Virus record (IMG/VR): IMGVR_UViG_3300049214_000112
Span: 1 to 26,583 of that record
Length of the DNA stretch: 26,583 nucleotides
Direction: 5' to 3' (one strand)
DNA from: a virus
Shown one piece after another: positions 1-7,352 of this stretch. The notes below the pieces were generated by a model that ran no database searches, was not told the origin of the DNA, and saw only the letters and a program-made list of their open reading frames with translations. Position numbers and translations under genes: made by a program. How positions within the stretch are numbered: position 1 is the stretch's first letter; the number at the start of each line of letters is the position of its first letter.

Positions 1-15
1 CGCAACTTTCAAAGG

Positions 16-30
16 ACTTCACTGTGAAGT
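16..30. repeat. Short perfect inverted repeat downstream of portal
   Basis: Seven-base arms ACTTCAC and GTGAAGT surround a single T. It lies just beyond the portal stop codon at the window edge. It could be a protein-binding dyad or a weak RNA hairpin (5-bp stem, 5-nt loop). There is no T-tract to make it a terminator. Confidence 0.35.
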
Positions 31-37
31 ACTGTGT

Positions 38-2413
38 TCACGACTCGTCGATCTTCTTATCGACCTCGTCGATGATCTTGTTCGCCTTCTGGCCCGCGCC
101 CTTCACGCCGACCTGACTGCCGCGCTCGTTGACGGGCGCGCGGATCACGTCGCTTGCCAAACTGATCGCGCTCTCGCGCTCCTTGGCTTCACGGTCGCGA
201 TCGCGGTTGTCGTTCTCGACGGCAGCGGTGCGTTCTTTGAGCGCGAGTTCGCCCGCACGCGTGTGCGCGTCCATGACTTTCGCTTGCGCGGTCGCGAGGT
301 CGAGCTGCGTCTCGGGTTCGGGCGGTTTCAGGCCGCCCTCGGTGGGTTTCGGGCCGTAGTGACCGGAGTCGATCTTTGCCTGCACGTCGGCGGCTTTGGC
401 CTTCGCCTCGGCGGTGCGCGCGTTCGCCTCCTCGACCTTGGCATCGGCCGCCTTCGCGTCGTTTTTCATCTGCTCCTGCATTTGCTGGAGCTGCGGCGGT
501 GGTGCCGCACGCGCAGCCGGCGGCACGAAGAACTGCTCGGGGTTGCTCCAGCCCATTGCGTGCAACGCAGCGGTGTCGATGGCGATCGGGTCGTAGAGAC
601 TCGGGGACGCCTGCTGGAGCTGCTTCAAGCCCTGGATCTTCATCACGCGCTGACCCATGGACGCCGTGTTAGGATCGGCCTGCGGGACCAGCTCGCAGTT
701 GTTCGCCGCCAGCATGAACTTCTGCTCGTCCCAAGCGGTGCGGCTCTTGCACTTACGCATCCAGAAGGATTCCGGGTGCTCCTTGAACACTTTCACGAGA
801 AGCTGGAATTCTTCGGCCTGCGCCGCGTGTAAGCGCTTGTGGACGGAGTTCATGACCTTGACGGCCTGGTCTATCAAGGCGAGCGTCGTGCCCACGGGCG
901 CCTCCGCGCGGCCCTCGCCCACCTGCAGCTCACTCGTGCCGCCGACGCGCTGCCCGGTTTGCACCATGTCCTGCACGAGCGCCATCAGGGGGGCCATGTG
1001 CGCGCTCTCGTAAGGCAGCGGCATCACGGCCTGGGTGATCGGCATGCCCTGCGTGTCGATCGGTGCCCCGCCGCCGGGTGGCACGCGGAACACGTTGGTG
1101 TTCTGCCGCGCCCCGCCCTTCGCCATCAGGAAGCCGGGGAAGTTCGCGAACATGCCGTTGTCGAGCATCTCACGCCACGCGGCGGTGACTGCGTTCGTGG
1201 TGTTGCCCAAGATGTGCAACAAGCCGATGTCGTAGAAGCCGAAGCCCGGCACGAACGTGTACTTGACGTACAAGGTTTTTGCCGTTGGCAACACCTTGTC
1301 GTCCTCGTCGTAGTTACGCACGATGGAGAGCATCTGCCGGCTGGAGCGATCAATCGTCACCTTGTACGGAATCTCGAGCCCGCTCTCCTTGCCCTCGTGC
1401 TCGTGCTCAAAGCCTTTCAGGTCCAGCTCGCAGCAGATCTCGTAGATCTCGCGATCGCGATCATCGGGACGCGTGTCGGTGATCGTAATGCCTTGCTGCG
1501 CTTTCTCAGCTTCCTGCTGCGAGTCGAGCGCCGCTGGCGACGGGTCCGGTAGATCCACGTCGCGATACACGCCCAGGATCTGCAGACGCTTGATCGTGGA
1601 CTTACTCAAGTACGTGCGATGTGTGACGCGCCGTGCGTTCCTTACGTTGATCGCGTTCTGATTGACGATGATGTCGCTCGCATCGACCGATTCACTCACC
1701 GGGCGATTCCTGATCGGGCAGAAATAGACCTTCTTGAACGTCGTGCCGCCGAAGCCCAGCATTAGGAGCATGCGATCGGTATCGGGGTAGTACTCAGTCG
1801 CCACGGCGGTCAGGTAATGATTCATGTCGCGCTCGAAGGCGTTTGCGAGTTCGTCTTCCTTCAACTGCGCGTTGTTGTCGTCGTTGCGGATCTTGACCGG
1901 GCCGTCGGTTGGCAGCAGCTCGCTGCGCGCATTGGCCTGAAAGCGCAGCACCGCTTCGAGGAGCAGCGGATGGCGAACCTTCGACATGCCCTCGACGGGA
2001 GCGCCGTCGGTGCTGGAGCCCTGGACGTTTGGCAGTTCAATCTTGAGCCCCAAGAGCTTGATGCCCTGCGCGCGGTCCTCGATCCATTCGCGCCGCGACT
2101 CGATGTCGAGATCCACACCGCGCAAAAGATCATCGGTGACTCGGCCGCGCTCATCGTCGGTGAGCTTGTCGACCAAGTTGCCGAACCATTCGGTCGGGCC
2201 TTCGTCTTCCGGCTTGACGTTACCTAAGCCCTTGCCGTCGAGCGAGATCGAGATCGAGCCATCGCCGTGCTTGATCGTGACGATGTTGCCGCGCTCGTCG
2301 ATCTCGGGCTGATCGTCGGGCTCAGGCGTGAGTTCGACTTGAATTCCCGGCGGCATTTCTGGCTCGTCGGGGACGAGCCGCAGGTTCGCAAGCCCCAGTC
2401 CTGGCGGACTCAC
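38..2413 (-). CDS. Phage portal protein (podovirus type)
   Basis: Predicted 791-aa portal protein, which would form the ring at the capsid vertex through which DNA is pumped and to which the terminase docks. The length fits the large portals of P22-like and related podophages. The centre (about residues 130-600) has the mixed alpha/beta composition of portals. The last 150 residues are charged and rich in A, K and E, suggesting a long helical C-terminal barrel or coiled coil. I chose the GTG start at 2413, not an upstream ATG, because AAGGAG sits 6 nt before it and the GTG overlaps the stop of the preceding gene by 4 nt (GTGA). The roughly 49 residues upstream are Arg/His-rich out-of-frame reading of that neighbour. 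It follows TerL and one small gene, the usual packaging-to-portal order. Assignment rests on size, composition and position; I cannot align it here. Confidence 0.8.
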   Translation of the reverse strand: MSPPGLGLANLRLVPDEPEMPPGIQVELTPEPDDQPEIDERGNIVTIKHGDGSISISLDGKGLGNVKPEDEGPTEWFGNLVDKLTDDERGRVTDDLLRGVDLDIESRREWIEDRAQGIKLLGLKIELPNVQGSSTDGAPVEGMSKVRHPLLLEAVLRFQANARSELLPTDGPVKIRNDDNNAQLKEDELANAFERDMNHYLTAVATEYYPDTDRMLLMLGFGGTTFKKVYFCPIRNRPVSESVDASDIIVNQNAINVRNARRVTHRTYLSKSTIKRLQILGVYRDVDLPDPSPAALDSQQEAEKAQQGITITDTRPDDRDREIYEICCELDLKGFEHEHEGKESGLEIPYKVTIDRSSRQMLSIVRNYDEDDKVLPTAKTLYVKYTFVPGFGFYDIGLLHILGNTTNAVTAAWREMLDNGMFANFPGFLMAKGGARQNTNVFRVPPGGGAPIDTQGMPITQAVMPLPYESAHMAPLMALVQDMVQTGQRVGGTSELQVGEGRAEAPVGTTLALIDQAVKVMNSVHKRLHAAQAEEFQLLVKVFKEHPESFWMRKCKSRTAWDEQKFMLAANNCELVPQADPNTASMGQRVMKIQGLKQLQQASPSLYDPIAIDTAALHAMGWSNPEQFFVPPAARAAPPPQLQQMQEQMKNDAKAADAKVEEANARTAEAKAKAADVQAKIDSGHYGPKPTEGGLKPPEPETQLDLATAQAKVMDAHTRAGELALKERTAAVENDNRDRDREAKERESAISLASDVIRAPVNERGSQVGVKGAGQKANKIIDEVDKKIDES

Positions 2414-2676
2414 TGCAGCTCCTTCGCGATCGCGGTGAGCAGCAATTGCGTGGGGCTCATGTCGCGCTGGAAGCGCTGCATGCCGAGATGCGCGGCGGTC
2501 TCCTCGCCGTAGGCGACCACTTCGTAAAACATCGTGAAGGCGTGCGGCGGCTCGCCCCACACGGTCACGAGAAAGCGGTAATTAGGTTTGCGTATCGATC
2601 CCGGCGCACGACCGAGTAAGTCCACCACGCACTGGCAGCGGACATTCGGCTCGTCGGATTTGAAAATCGCGCTCAA
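2410..2676 (-). CDS. Hypothetical protein between TerL and portal
   Basis: Predicted 88-aa soluble protein of unknown function. It may be a head-tail or packaging accessory protein, judging only from its position. I prefer the TTG start at 2676, because GGAG stands 5 nt upstream. A longer frame from a TTG at 2718 is open, but those extra codons fall inside a leader sequence that is duplicated in front of TerL, where it is non-coding. The gene ends in a 4-nt overlap with the portal start, implying translational coupling. No domain is recognised. The central part contains the segment NYRFLVTVWGEPPHAF. Confidence 0.6.
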   Translation of the reverse strand: MSAIFKSDEPNVRCQCVVDLLGRAPGSIRKPNYRFLVTVWGEPPHAFTMFYEVVAYGEETAAHLGMQRFQRDMSPTQLLLTAIAKELQ

Positions 2677-2714
2677 CGTCTCTCCAGATCGGAGATCGTC
2701 GTGCGCCGGGCAGA
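2677..2714 (-). repeat. Leader repeat, copy B
   Basis: On the minus strand, TGCCCGGCGCA, then GATCTCCGA, then TGGAGA recurs in the same order and nearly the same spacing at 4406-4440, in front of TerL. The TGGAGA part provides the ribosome-binding site of the following gene in both copies. Confidence 0.6.
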
Positions 2715-2779
2715 GCAATCCGAGTTTTCAGGGGGCCAGCTTGAGCCCGAGCCCAAGCAGCCCGAGAATAACAAAGCAA

Positions 2780-4405
2780 TCAGACCGGGTACAGCGGCTG
2801 ATTCTGGTTGCGTGGGTAGATCTTGAAAGACTCCATTTCTGCACGGCGCTCGACCGCGCGCGAGATGAGCCCTCGATCCCGCAGGTAGCGCAGGCCCATC
2901 GAGGTCAAATCGACGTATTCGTCGTGCTTGCCGCGCGGGAATTGCCCGACTTGGGTCATCACGGCGTCGGCCCAGGCGCGCTCGGGTGCGTAGATGAGGC
3001 CTTCCTGGAACAAGTGCTGCACGGACACCAAGCGCGCGAATTTGTCCTGCGATTTGGGATCGAAGAGCTGCACCGAGAACTTTTCGTTGCTGTAGAGGCG
3101 CCGCAGCTCCTGAGCGACCGAGATGCCGGCCGCTTTGTTTTCGATCAGGAGGAGATCCACCTTCATGTCGATGCAGGTTTTCGCGGTTTTTCGGATCAAC
3201 TCGTGGAATTCGTAGCGATCGGTCCAGGCGTGCGCGAGCATGACCTTCGGTGCTTCTTCGGAATAGGTGCGATCAAGCGAAATGATGCGCCCGTCCTTGT
3301 CGATGATGCGCCGCTCCTGCGCGCTCGCGGTGCCCGAGAAGATTCCCCACACGATCATGCCCGACGGGTCGTTCATTTGCTCCAGCGTGTAGGCGGTGTC
3401 GAGCGTACCCAAAATGAAATCCATCGGCGGATACAAATCAGCCTCCCAGAGCTGCCACCAATCGCGCTTGATGACGCCGCCGCCGCGCGGTTCGGGGCGC
3501 TGCTGGAGCTGACCGGCCGCGCGCCAGTCGCCGAGCCACGTCTTTAAGCCCGCGACCTCGTCGGGGCCGAAGCGTTCCGGCCAGAGCAGTTCGCCGGGCG
3601 TGGTGCGCGGATCTTTCCAGCCGATCGAGGTCGAGGTGCTGTAGATACGCTCCGGTTCGTACTCCATCGGCAGGCACAGGTGCGTCCATTCGCCGTGACT
3701 CTTGCTCAAGATATGACCAGTCAAGTCGTTTTCGCCCAAACGCTGCTGAATTTCGATCACGGCGCCCAGTTTTTGGTTGTTGAGGCGCGTGCCCAACGTG
3801 CCATCGAACCATTCGAGCGTGGAAGCGATCACGGCCTCGGATTCAACCTCTTTGGCGCTGTTGATGTCGTCGAGCACGATGATGTTCGCGCCGTCGCCCG
3901 TGGCGCCCTTCGATTCCACCGACGTGATGAGCCGGTAGCCGCCCTTGTCGTTGTTGTAGCGGCTCTTGGTGTTCTGATCGTCGGCCAGCGAGAAGCGATT
4001 CCCCCAGCGATCCTGGTACCACTTGCTCTCGATCACGCGCCGGCTGTTGACCGAGTCGCGCCGCGAGAGATCTTCGCGAAACGACGCGTACAAAAACGAC
4101 ACGCCGGGGCCGCTTGTGTGCGAATGCGTTTGCTGCGCCCAAGTCCAGCCAGGCAGCGCGACCGAGCACAGGCCGCTTTTTAAGCAGCGCGGCGGGATGT
4201 TGATGATGAGGCGGCGGATCTGCCCATCGACGACCGCCTGCAGGTGCTCGCAGATCGCGTCGATCGCCCAACCATCGACCCATGGCGCTGAGTCGAACAC
4301 GTGGAAGCACGATTTGGTGTAGACGTAGAGGGAATCTTCGCAATCAGCTCGACTTAAATCGAGGAGCTGACGCTGGGGATCGATGGCGGTCCCGTCGAAA
4401 AGCAT
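2780..4405 (-). CDS. terL: Terminase large subunit
   Basis: Packaging motor and nuclease, 541 aa, which cuts concatemeric DNA and drives it into the procapsid through the portal. The ATPase half shows a Walker A-like PPRCLKS (residues 71-77), the PPRxxKS form seen in many terminases, and a Walker B strand IIVLDD (175-180). A QQRLGENDLTG segment near 220-230 matches the coupling region. The C-terminal RNase H-like nuclease has plausible acidic residues at D336 (GTLDTAY), E422 (LLIENK) and D495/D499 (KHDEYVD). The ATG at 4405 is preceded by TGGAGA with suitable spacing, inside a duplicated leader. It lies 36 nt after TerS, the usual order. Full length and apparently intact. Confidence 0.95.
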   Translation of the reverse strand: MLFDGTAIDPQRQLLDLSRADCEDSLYVYTKSCFHVFDSAPWVDGWAIDAICEHLQAVVDGQIRRLIINIPPRCLKSGLCSVALPGWTWAQQTHSHTSGPGVSFLYASFREDLSRRDSVNSRRVIESKWYQDRWGNRFSLADDQNTKSRYNNDKGGYRLITSVESKGATGDGANIIVLDDINSAKEVESEAVIASTLEWFDGTLGTRLNNQKLGAVIEIQQRLGENDLTGHILSKSHGEWTHLCLPMEYEPERIYSTSTSIGWKDPRTTPGELLWPERFGPDEVAGLKTWLGDWRAAGQLQQRPEPRGGGVIKRDWWQLWEADLYPPMDFILGTLDTAYTLEQMNDPSGMIVWGIFSGTASAQERRIIDKDGRIISLDRTYSEEAPKVMLAHAWTDRYEFHELIRKTAKTCIDMKVDLLLIENKAAGISVAQELRRLYSNEKFSVQLFDPKSQDKFARLVSVQHLFQEGLIYAPERAWADAVMTQVGQFPRGKHDEYVDLTSMGLRYLRDRGLISRAVERRAEMESFKIYPRNQNQPLYPV

Positions 4406-4440
4406 AGGTTCTCCACTCGGAGATCCTCATGCGCCGGGCA
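4406..4440 (-). repeat. Leader repeat, copy A (TerL ribosome-binding leader)
   Basis: The 36-nt gap between TerS and TerL consists almost entirely of a sequence that recurs at about 2677-2714 before the next gene but one. It carries TGCCCGGCGCA, GATCTCCGA and TGGAGA on the minus strand and ends at the TerL ATG. Confidence 0.6.
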
Positions 4441-4441
4441 C

Positions 4442-5056
4442 TTACGATCCGATCAGTAATCCAAGACCAGCACCGGGCTGGCTCTGCGCAGAATCCTCTT
4501 CCTCGGCGGGCACGTCAACCGCGTCAGTTCTGCGCATCGTCGCTTCGATCATTTCGCGGAGCTGCTGACGCTGCTCAACGGTAAGCAAGCTCGAATCGAT
4601 GACGCGCGCATCGGTGTCGCCGGCCTCGACCTCGACTTTGCTGCTGGAGCGGAAGTTCTTGTTCACGCGGCCTAAGAAATCCATGCCCACCTTCGCCGCA
4701 TCCTTGTCGGTGGTCGAGGTGGCGATCCTGACCATGTTCTCGGCGATCTTGAGCTTCACGTGCGCGGCGCCCAAGGTGAGATCGTCCTCGTAATGCAGCA
4801 TGAGCACCGAGTACGGAATCATCAGCATCTTCGCGATCACGGTCGGTTCCAACTGCATGCCGGCGTAGTGCTGCACGAGCTGGCCGAAGAGCGGCATCGG
4901 GTGTTCGCCCATGGTGCGCGCGAGTTCGACGCGAAGGTCCGCAGCGCGCTTGATCTCGGCGATTTGGTCCTGCATCCAGGCGACCATCGTCGCGCGCTCG
5001 TCCAGGGGCACCGAATCGGCTTCCGGCGGCAGGAACTTACGTGGCCGGCGGTTCAC
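4442..5056 (-). CDS. terS: Terminase small subunit
   Basis: Predicted 204-aa DNA-recognition subunit of the packaging terminase. It contains the segment VIAKMLMIPYSVLMLHYEDDLTLGA broken around residues 75-100, which fits a small-terminase type HTH followed by a helical oligomerisation region. The C-terminus is acidic (EEEDSAQ). It sits immediately before TerL, which is the strongest argument. The start is a GTG at 5056 without a clear Shine-Dalgarno sequence, and it overlaps the upstream gene by 20 nt, so translation probably depends on coupling. A later ATG start is possible. Confidence 0.75.
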   Translation of the reverse strand: MNRRPRKFLPPEADSVPLDERATMVAWMQDQIAEIKRAADLRVELARTMGEHPMPLFGQLVQHYAGMQLEPTVIAKMLMIPYSVLMLHYEDDLTLGAAHVKLKIAENMVRIATSTTDKDAAKVGMDFLGRVNKNFRSSSKVEVEAGDTDARVIDSSLLTVEQRQQLREMIEATMRRTDAVDVPAEEEDSAQSQPGAGLGLLIGS

Positions 5057-5219
5057 GATCGTAACCGTTGCGCTGCCACTTGCCGCGCTGTGCGATCAGG
5101 TCGCGCACATACTGCGTGAGCGGCACGTTCTCACGCCACGCCTCCATTTGCAGTTCAAGCTTTAAGAAACGTGGCACCTGCAGGTGTAGCGCCACAAGAT
5201 CATTGGGCGACGGCGTCAT
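5037..5219 (-). CDS. Small ribbon-helix-helix-like protein
   Basis: A 60-aa protein. A beta-like stretch (LVALHLQVP) is followed by two helices (FLKLELQMEAW, then LTQYVRDLIAQRG). That spacing resembles ribbon-helix-helix DNA-binding proteins, so a transcriptional or packaging-site DNA-binding role is possible but unproven. It begins with ATG inside the end of the preceding gene and runs into the TerS start, with a 20-nt overlap at each end, so it is part of the same translationally coupled string. Confidence 0.6.
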   Translation of the reverse strand: MTPSPNDLVALHLQVPRFLKLELQMEAWRENVPLTQYVRDLIAQRGKWQRNGYDREPPAT

Positions 5220-5388
5220 CGCGTACCTTCAGGAGGCTCGCTTGCTGCTCGATGCCAAGCCGCTCGCGCAGATGATCGATCTCGTCATCGATGACGATTA
5301 GCTCGTTCATCAGTTCCTCCCGGCGCTGGGCCGCGCGAGCTTTGCGCTCCTTGAGCATCTCGATGTAGGCCGCGCGCGTATCGCTCAT
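5200..5388 (-). CDS. Small coiled-coil protein
   Basis: A 62-aa, strongly helical, charged protein. Residues 10-50 (ERKARAAQRREELMNEL then IDDEIDHLRERLGI) give a heptad-like pattern typical of a coiled-coil dimer. Function is unknown. Its ATG overlaps the previous stop as ATGA, and its tail overlaps the next gene by 20 nt. Confidence 0.6.
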   Translation of the reverse strand: MSDTRAAYIEMLKERKARAAQRREELMNELIVIDDEIDHLRERLGIEQQASLLKVRDDAVAQ

Positions 5389-5573
5389 GCAGATTCTTTC
5401 ACCACTTCCACGTCACGCCACTCGCCCTCGTTGCCGCGCATGTAGGCGGGAGCGTTCAACGTGAACCACTGCTGCAGGATTTTGACCGTGTGCGGCGGGG
5501 GACCGCCCTCGATGCTCTGTACGGTACGCTCAACGAAGCGCAGACGTTCGCTGGGGACTAGGGCATCACTCAT
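5385..5573 (-). CDS. Hypothetical protein
   Basis: A 62-aa protein of no recognised family in the pre-terminase gene string. It has a helical N-terminal half (LRFVERTVQSIEGG) and an acidic C-terminus. ATGA overlaps at both ends support real, coupled translation. Confidence 0.55.
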   Translation of the reverse strand: MSDALVPSERLRFVERTVQSIEGGPPPHTVKILQQWFTLNAPAYMRGNEGEWRDVEVVKESA

Positions 5574-5767
5574 GGGGGACTCGCTTCAGATTGTGGCTGT
5601 GGCTGCGGCTGCGGCTGCGGCTGCGGCGTGCTCTTCAAGCGCGCCTGGTCAAGCTTACGCCCGATCCAGGCACTCATCGAGCGATCGTCCTGGGCAGCCC
5701 AGCGCTGTACCCAAGCGTAGAGTTCATCGGAGCAGTAGATCGTGATGGGGCGCGACTTGGCTTGCAT
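5570..5767 (-). CDS. Small RHH-like protein with a Pro-Gln repeat tail
   Basis: A 65-aa protein. The beta strand RPITIYCSDEL is followed by helix WVQRWAAQDD and helix SMSAWIGRKLDQARL, an arrangement consistent with a ribbon-helix-helix DNA-binding domain. The C-terminus is an alternating Pro-Gln tract encoded by a tandem hexanucleotide repeat (5592-5627), so copy-number change would alter tail length without shifting the frame. It ends in an ATGA overlap with the next gene. The start has no convincing ribosome-binding site. Confidence 0.55.
   Translation of the reverse strand: MQAKSRPITIYCSDELYAWVQRWAAQDDRSMSAWIGRKLDQARLKSTPQPQPQPQPQPQSEASPP
5592..5627. repeat. Tandem hexanucleotide repeat, six units
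   Basis: Two TGTGGC units are followed by four TGCGGC units on the plus strand. On the minus strand they encode the Pro-Gln dipeptide repeat of the small RHH-like protein. Being a multiple of three, length changes stay in frame. Confidence 0.85.
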
Positions 5768-5809
5768 TGGCGCACCGTAATGCTAATGACGCGGTCGCGT
5801 CCAGAGAAA

Positions 5810-5920
5810 CTACTGTTTCGTCAGTTTCTCGACGTGCAGCGTGCCGCAGGCTTCGAGAATCTGCACGACCTCGTCGGCGCTCATGCCGCTCGCTTCGCCC
5901 TCATCAGAGCCGCAGAACAT
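5810..5920 (-). CDS. 36-aa acidic small protein
   Basis: A short frame starting MFCGSDEGEASGMSADEVVQ in two readable blocks and ending in TAG. TGGAG lies 6 nt before the ATG, which supports translation. It overlaps the end of the preceding gene out of frame by 17 nt. The second half forms one amphipathic helix (SADEVVQILEACG). No function can be assigned. Confidence 0.45.
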   Translation of the reverse strand: MFCGSDEGEASGMSADEVVQILEACGTLHVEKLTKQ

Positions 5921-6059
5921 CTCGAACTCCACTCTGGGGTGCGCCGCACGGCAGCTTCGTGGCCTCGTCCTGCCACTGCGCCTTGTCCGGTTCGTTGTTC
6001 CAGGGCCCTTCGCCCCACGTGGACTTATCGACGACGTTGCGGTACTCGATGGTGTTCAT
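5904..6059 (-). CDS. Truncated WGxGPWxxEPDK-type phage protein
   Basis: A 51-aa product containing DKSTWGEGPWNNEPDKAQW followed by DEATKLPC. From memory, this matches the N-terminal signature of a conserved phage and mobile-element family of unknown function that normally continues well past the LPC motif with a CGYVGV-like segment. Here the frame ends about 15 residues after LPC, so this looks like a shortened or remnant copy. The ATG overlaps the preceding stop as ATGA, so it is probably still translated. Confidence 0.6.
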   Translation of the reverse strand: MNTIEYRNVVDKSTWGEGPWNNEPDKAQWQDEATKLPCGAPQSGVRDVLRL

Positions 6060-6436
6060 CACAACTCCTTGCCGGCAATTTCCAGAGCAATCACCACTTT
6101 GATACCACGGCCTTCAGCCATCGAAGCCATGTGGGCGGTGCCGCGCCCGCCGGGAAATACGACGACCAGATCCGGCTCCAGCGCCGCCATGGCGATATTG
6201 CGCATGATGCCCGCGAGGCGCACTTGGTCTAGGCCCCGATAGTAGTCCCAAAGCGCGCGACATGCGACCGGTTGCACGCCGCTCGTGTTGCACCACCCGT
6301 CAGCGATCGCGTCGGCGCCGAACGCATTGCCGTGGATCAAGTGCGAGAACACGTGTTTGGCGTGGAGCTTGTCGAGCACGTGATATACGAGCGTGCGATC
6401 CACGAAGGTGCGGCCGCCGGTCACGAGCAGTTTCAT
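6059..6436 (-). CDS. SLOG-family (DUF2493/YspA-like) nucleotide-binding protein
   Basis: A 125-aa Rossmann-like protein. The N-terminus KLLVTGGRTF, the middle LIHGNAFGADAIAD and the C-terminal VVFPGGRGTAHM are the three glycine-rich motifs of the SLOG superfamily (DprA/LOG-like folds), which bind nucleotides or nucleotide-derived ligands. A conserved RN pair (IMRN, before the PDLVVVFPGG strand) is also present. Phage members are common, but their substrate is unknown. The ATG overlaps the upstream stop and its own stop overlaps the next ATG. Length is normal for a single-domain member. Confidence 0.8.
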   Translation of the reverse strand: MKLLVTGGRTFVDRTLVYHVLDKLHAKHVFSHLIHGNAFGADAIADGWCNTSGVQPVACRALWDYYRGLDQVRLAGIMRNIAMAALEPDLVVVFPGGRGTAHMASMAEGRGIKVVIALEIAGKEL

Positions 6437-6702
6437 TTGGGGAACATGATCAATTCGCTGCCGGGATGCGCCGCGACATACTCGTTGAGCTTCGCGTATT
6501 CAGCCGCCCACCAGGCCTCGCTGGGGTTGGCGTACCAGAAACTAAAGCTCGGGCCGTACTCAGTTAGCAGCGGGTTATCAGTTACCAGCGGGTGATCGGC
6601 GAGCGAGAGCGGCTTCCAGGGCGGCAGGAAGATCTTGCGCTCAGGCACGATGATCGTGGCGGCCGCGCCGGCCATGAGGCTTACGAAGTCACGGCGTTTC
6701 AT
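6433..6702 (-). CDS. Phage protein with twin-arginine-like N-terminus
   Basis: An 89-aa protein beginning MKRRDFVSLMAGAAATIIVP: a twin-arginine pair, a short hydrophobic stretch and then PERKIFLPP. This is the layout of a Tat signal, although small phage proteins with this N-terminus may simply be membrane-anchored. The remainder is aromatic-rich (PSFSFWYANPSEAWWAAEY) and unrecognised. It is coupled to both neighbours by ATGA overlaps. Export through Tat is inferred from the motif only. Confidence 0.65.
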   Translation of the reverse strand: MKRRDFVSLMAGAAATIIVPERKIFLPPWKPLSLADHPLVTDNPLLTEYGPSFSFWYANPSEAWWAAEYAKLNEYVAAHPGSELIMFPK

Positions 6703-6902
6703 CCACTACCCCCAACACCTGTGTGCGTCATGATCTCACTCGCGATAGCCTCTTCGGTCTCGCCGTACATGATGATCACGTCGGAGGCGAGCCCAAACGG
6801 GCGACCGTCGAACACGATCGGCAGACCCTCCTTCAGCTTGGCGATGTTCATCGCTGAGAGGCCGAGCAGCAGCGCGCCGTTGGAGAGCTCGGCTTTGATC
6901 AC
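6699..6902 (-). CDS. Conserved small phage protein
   Basis: About 67 aa, with LSAMNIAKLKEGLPIVFDG and a later IIMYGETEEAI segment, a pattern I recall from conserved phage proteins of unknown function encoded near terminase genes. I chose the GTG at 6902 because GGGAG lies 8 nt upstream and the codon overlaps the previous stop (GTGA). A GTG two codons earlier, at 6908, is too close to that site. Confidence 0.6.
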   Translation of the reverse strand: MIKAELSNGALLLGLSAMNIAKLKEGLPIVFDGRPFGLASDVIIMYGETEEAIASEIMTHTGVGGSG

Positions 6903-7147
6903 TGCCACTGCTCCCTGAGCCTGTCCATGATCTTGTTGGCGAGGCGAAGATTCTCGTCGGAGTGGCGATTATGCACCGTCACGTCGATGAACGCCTTGCG
7001 CTCGGCGTAGGTCGTTTCGTGATTCCAAATGTGATTCATGCGGATCATGATCGGCGAATCGTCGGGCGCGACCTTGCCCGTCGTCGCATCGAATATTGCG
7101 GGCCGACAGCCTGGGCAGTGATCACAGAATTCGTGGGCGAAGCTCAT
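6899..7147 (-). CDS. Conserved phage protein with a CxxCxxC cluster
   Basis: An 82-aa protein. The N-terminus FCDHCPGCRPAI carries three closely spaced cysteines that may bind zinc. The middle has IWNHETTYAERKAFIDVTVH, which I recall as a conserved block of a small phage family without known function. The ATG at 7147 overlaps the previous stop as ATGA. An upstream extension has basic composition typical of out-of-frame reading and was excluded. Confidence 0.65.
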   Translation of the reverse strand: MSFAHEFCDHCPGCRPAIFDATTGKVAPDDSPIMIRMNHIWNHETTYAERKAFIDVTVHNRHSDENLRLANKIMDRLREQWQ

Positions 7148-7332
7148 CGCGCGAAGTACCAGATGCCGAGGGACGCGCAGCCGAGATTGAACAAAGCGGC
7201 TCCCACGTTCAACTTGACGAGCCGATAGTAACGCAGTCCGTAACACTCATACGCCATGTGGCAAGACGCGCCGAAGAACGCGAACCCAATCGCTACGCAG
7301 ATCGCGTTCAACGGCGGGATGACGAGGATCAT
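7144..7332 (-). CDS. Small two-segment membrane protein
   Basis: A 62-aa protein with two hydrophobic segments, about residues 3-20 (PPLNAICVAIGFAFFGA) and 40-58 (VGAALFNLGCASLGIWYF), linked by a basic, Tyr-rich loop. It is probably an inner-membrane hairpin protein. A holin-like role is possible but there is no lysis context. The ATG at 7332 has no ribosome-binding site of its own. It overlaps the stop of a 7-codon micro-ORF, which in turn overlaps the stop of the upstream gene. Confidence 0.55.
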   Translation of the reverse strand: MILVIPPLNAICVAIGFAFFGASCHMAYECYGLRYYRLVKLNVGAALFNLGCASLGIWYFAR

Positions 7333-7352
7333 GGCAGGCGGGCCGCGTTCAT
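7329..7352 (-). CDS. Seven-codon relay micro-ORF (MNAARLP)
   Basis: The ATG at 7352 overlaps the stop of the 108-aa membrane gene as ATGA, and its own TGA overlaps the ATG of the next membrane gene as ATGA. It therefore fills the 17-nt gap between two genes exactly. It may serve termination-reinitiation; a functional peptide is unlikely. Confidence 0.35.
   Translation of the reverse strand: MNAARLP

Noticed and set aside
2582-2779. 65-codon frame starting TTG directly after the TerL stop, and a lipobox-like LLFSGC in another frame
   Set aside because: The first overlaps the better supported 88-aa gene out of frame. The second lacks a usable start codon, so an Rz1-like lipoprotein is not supported.
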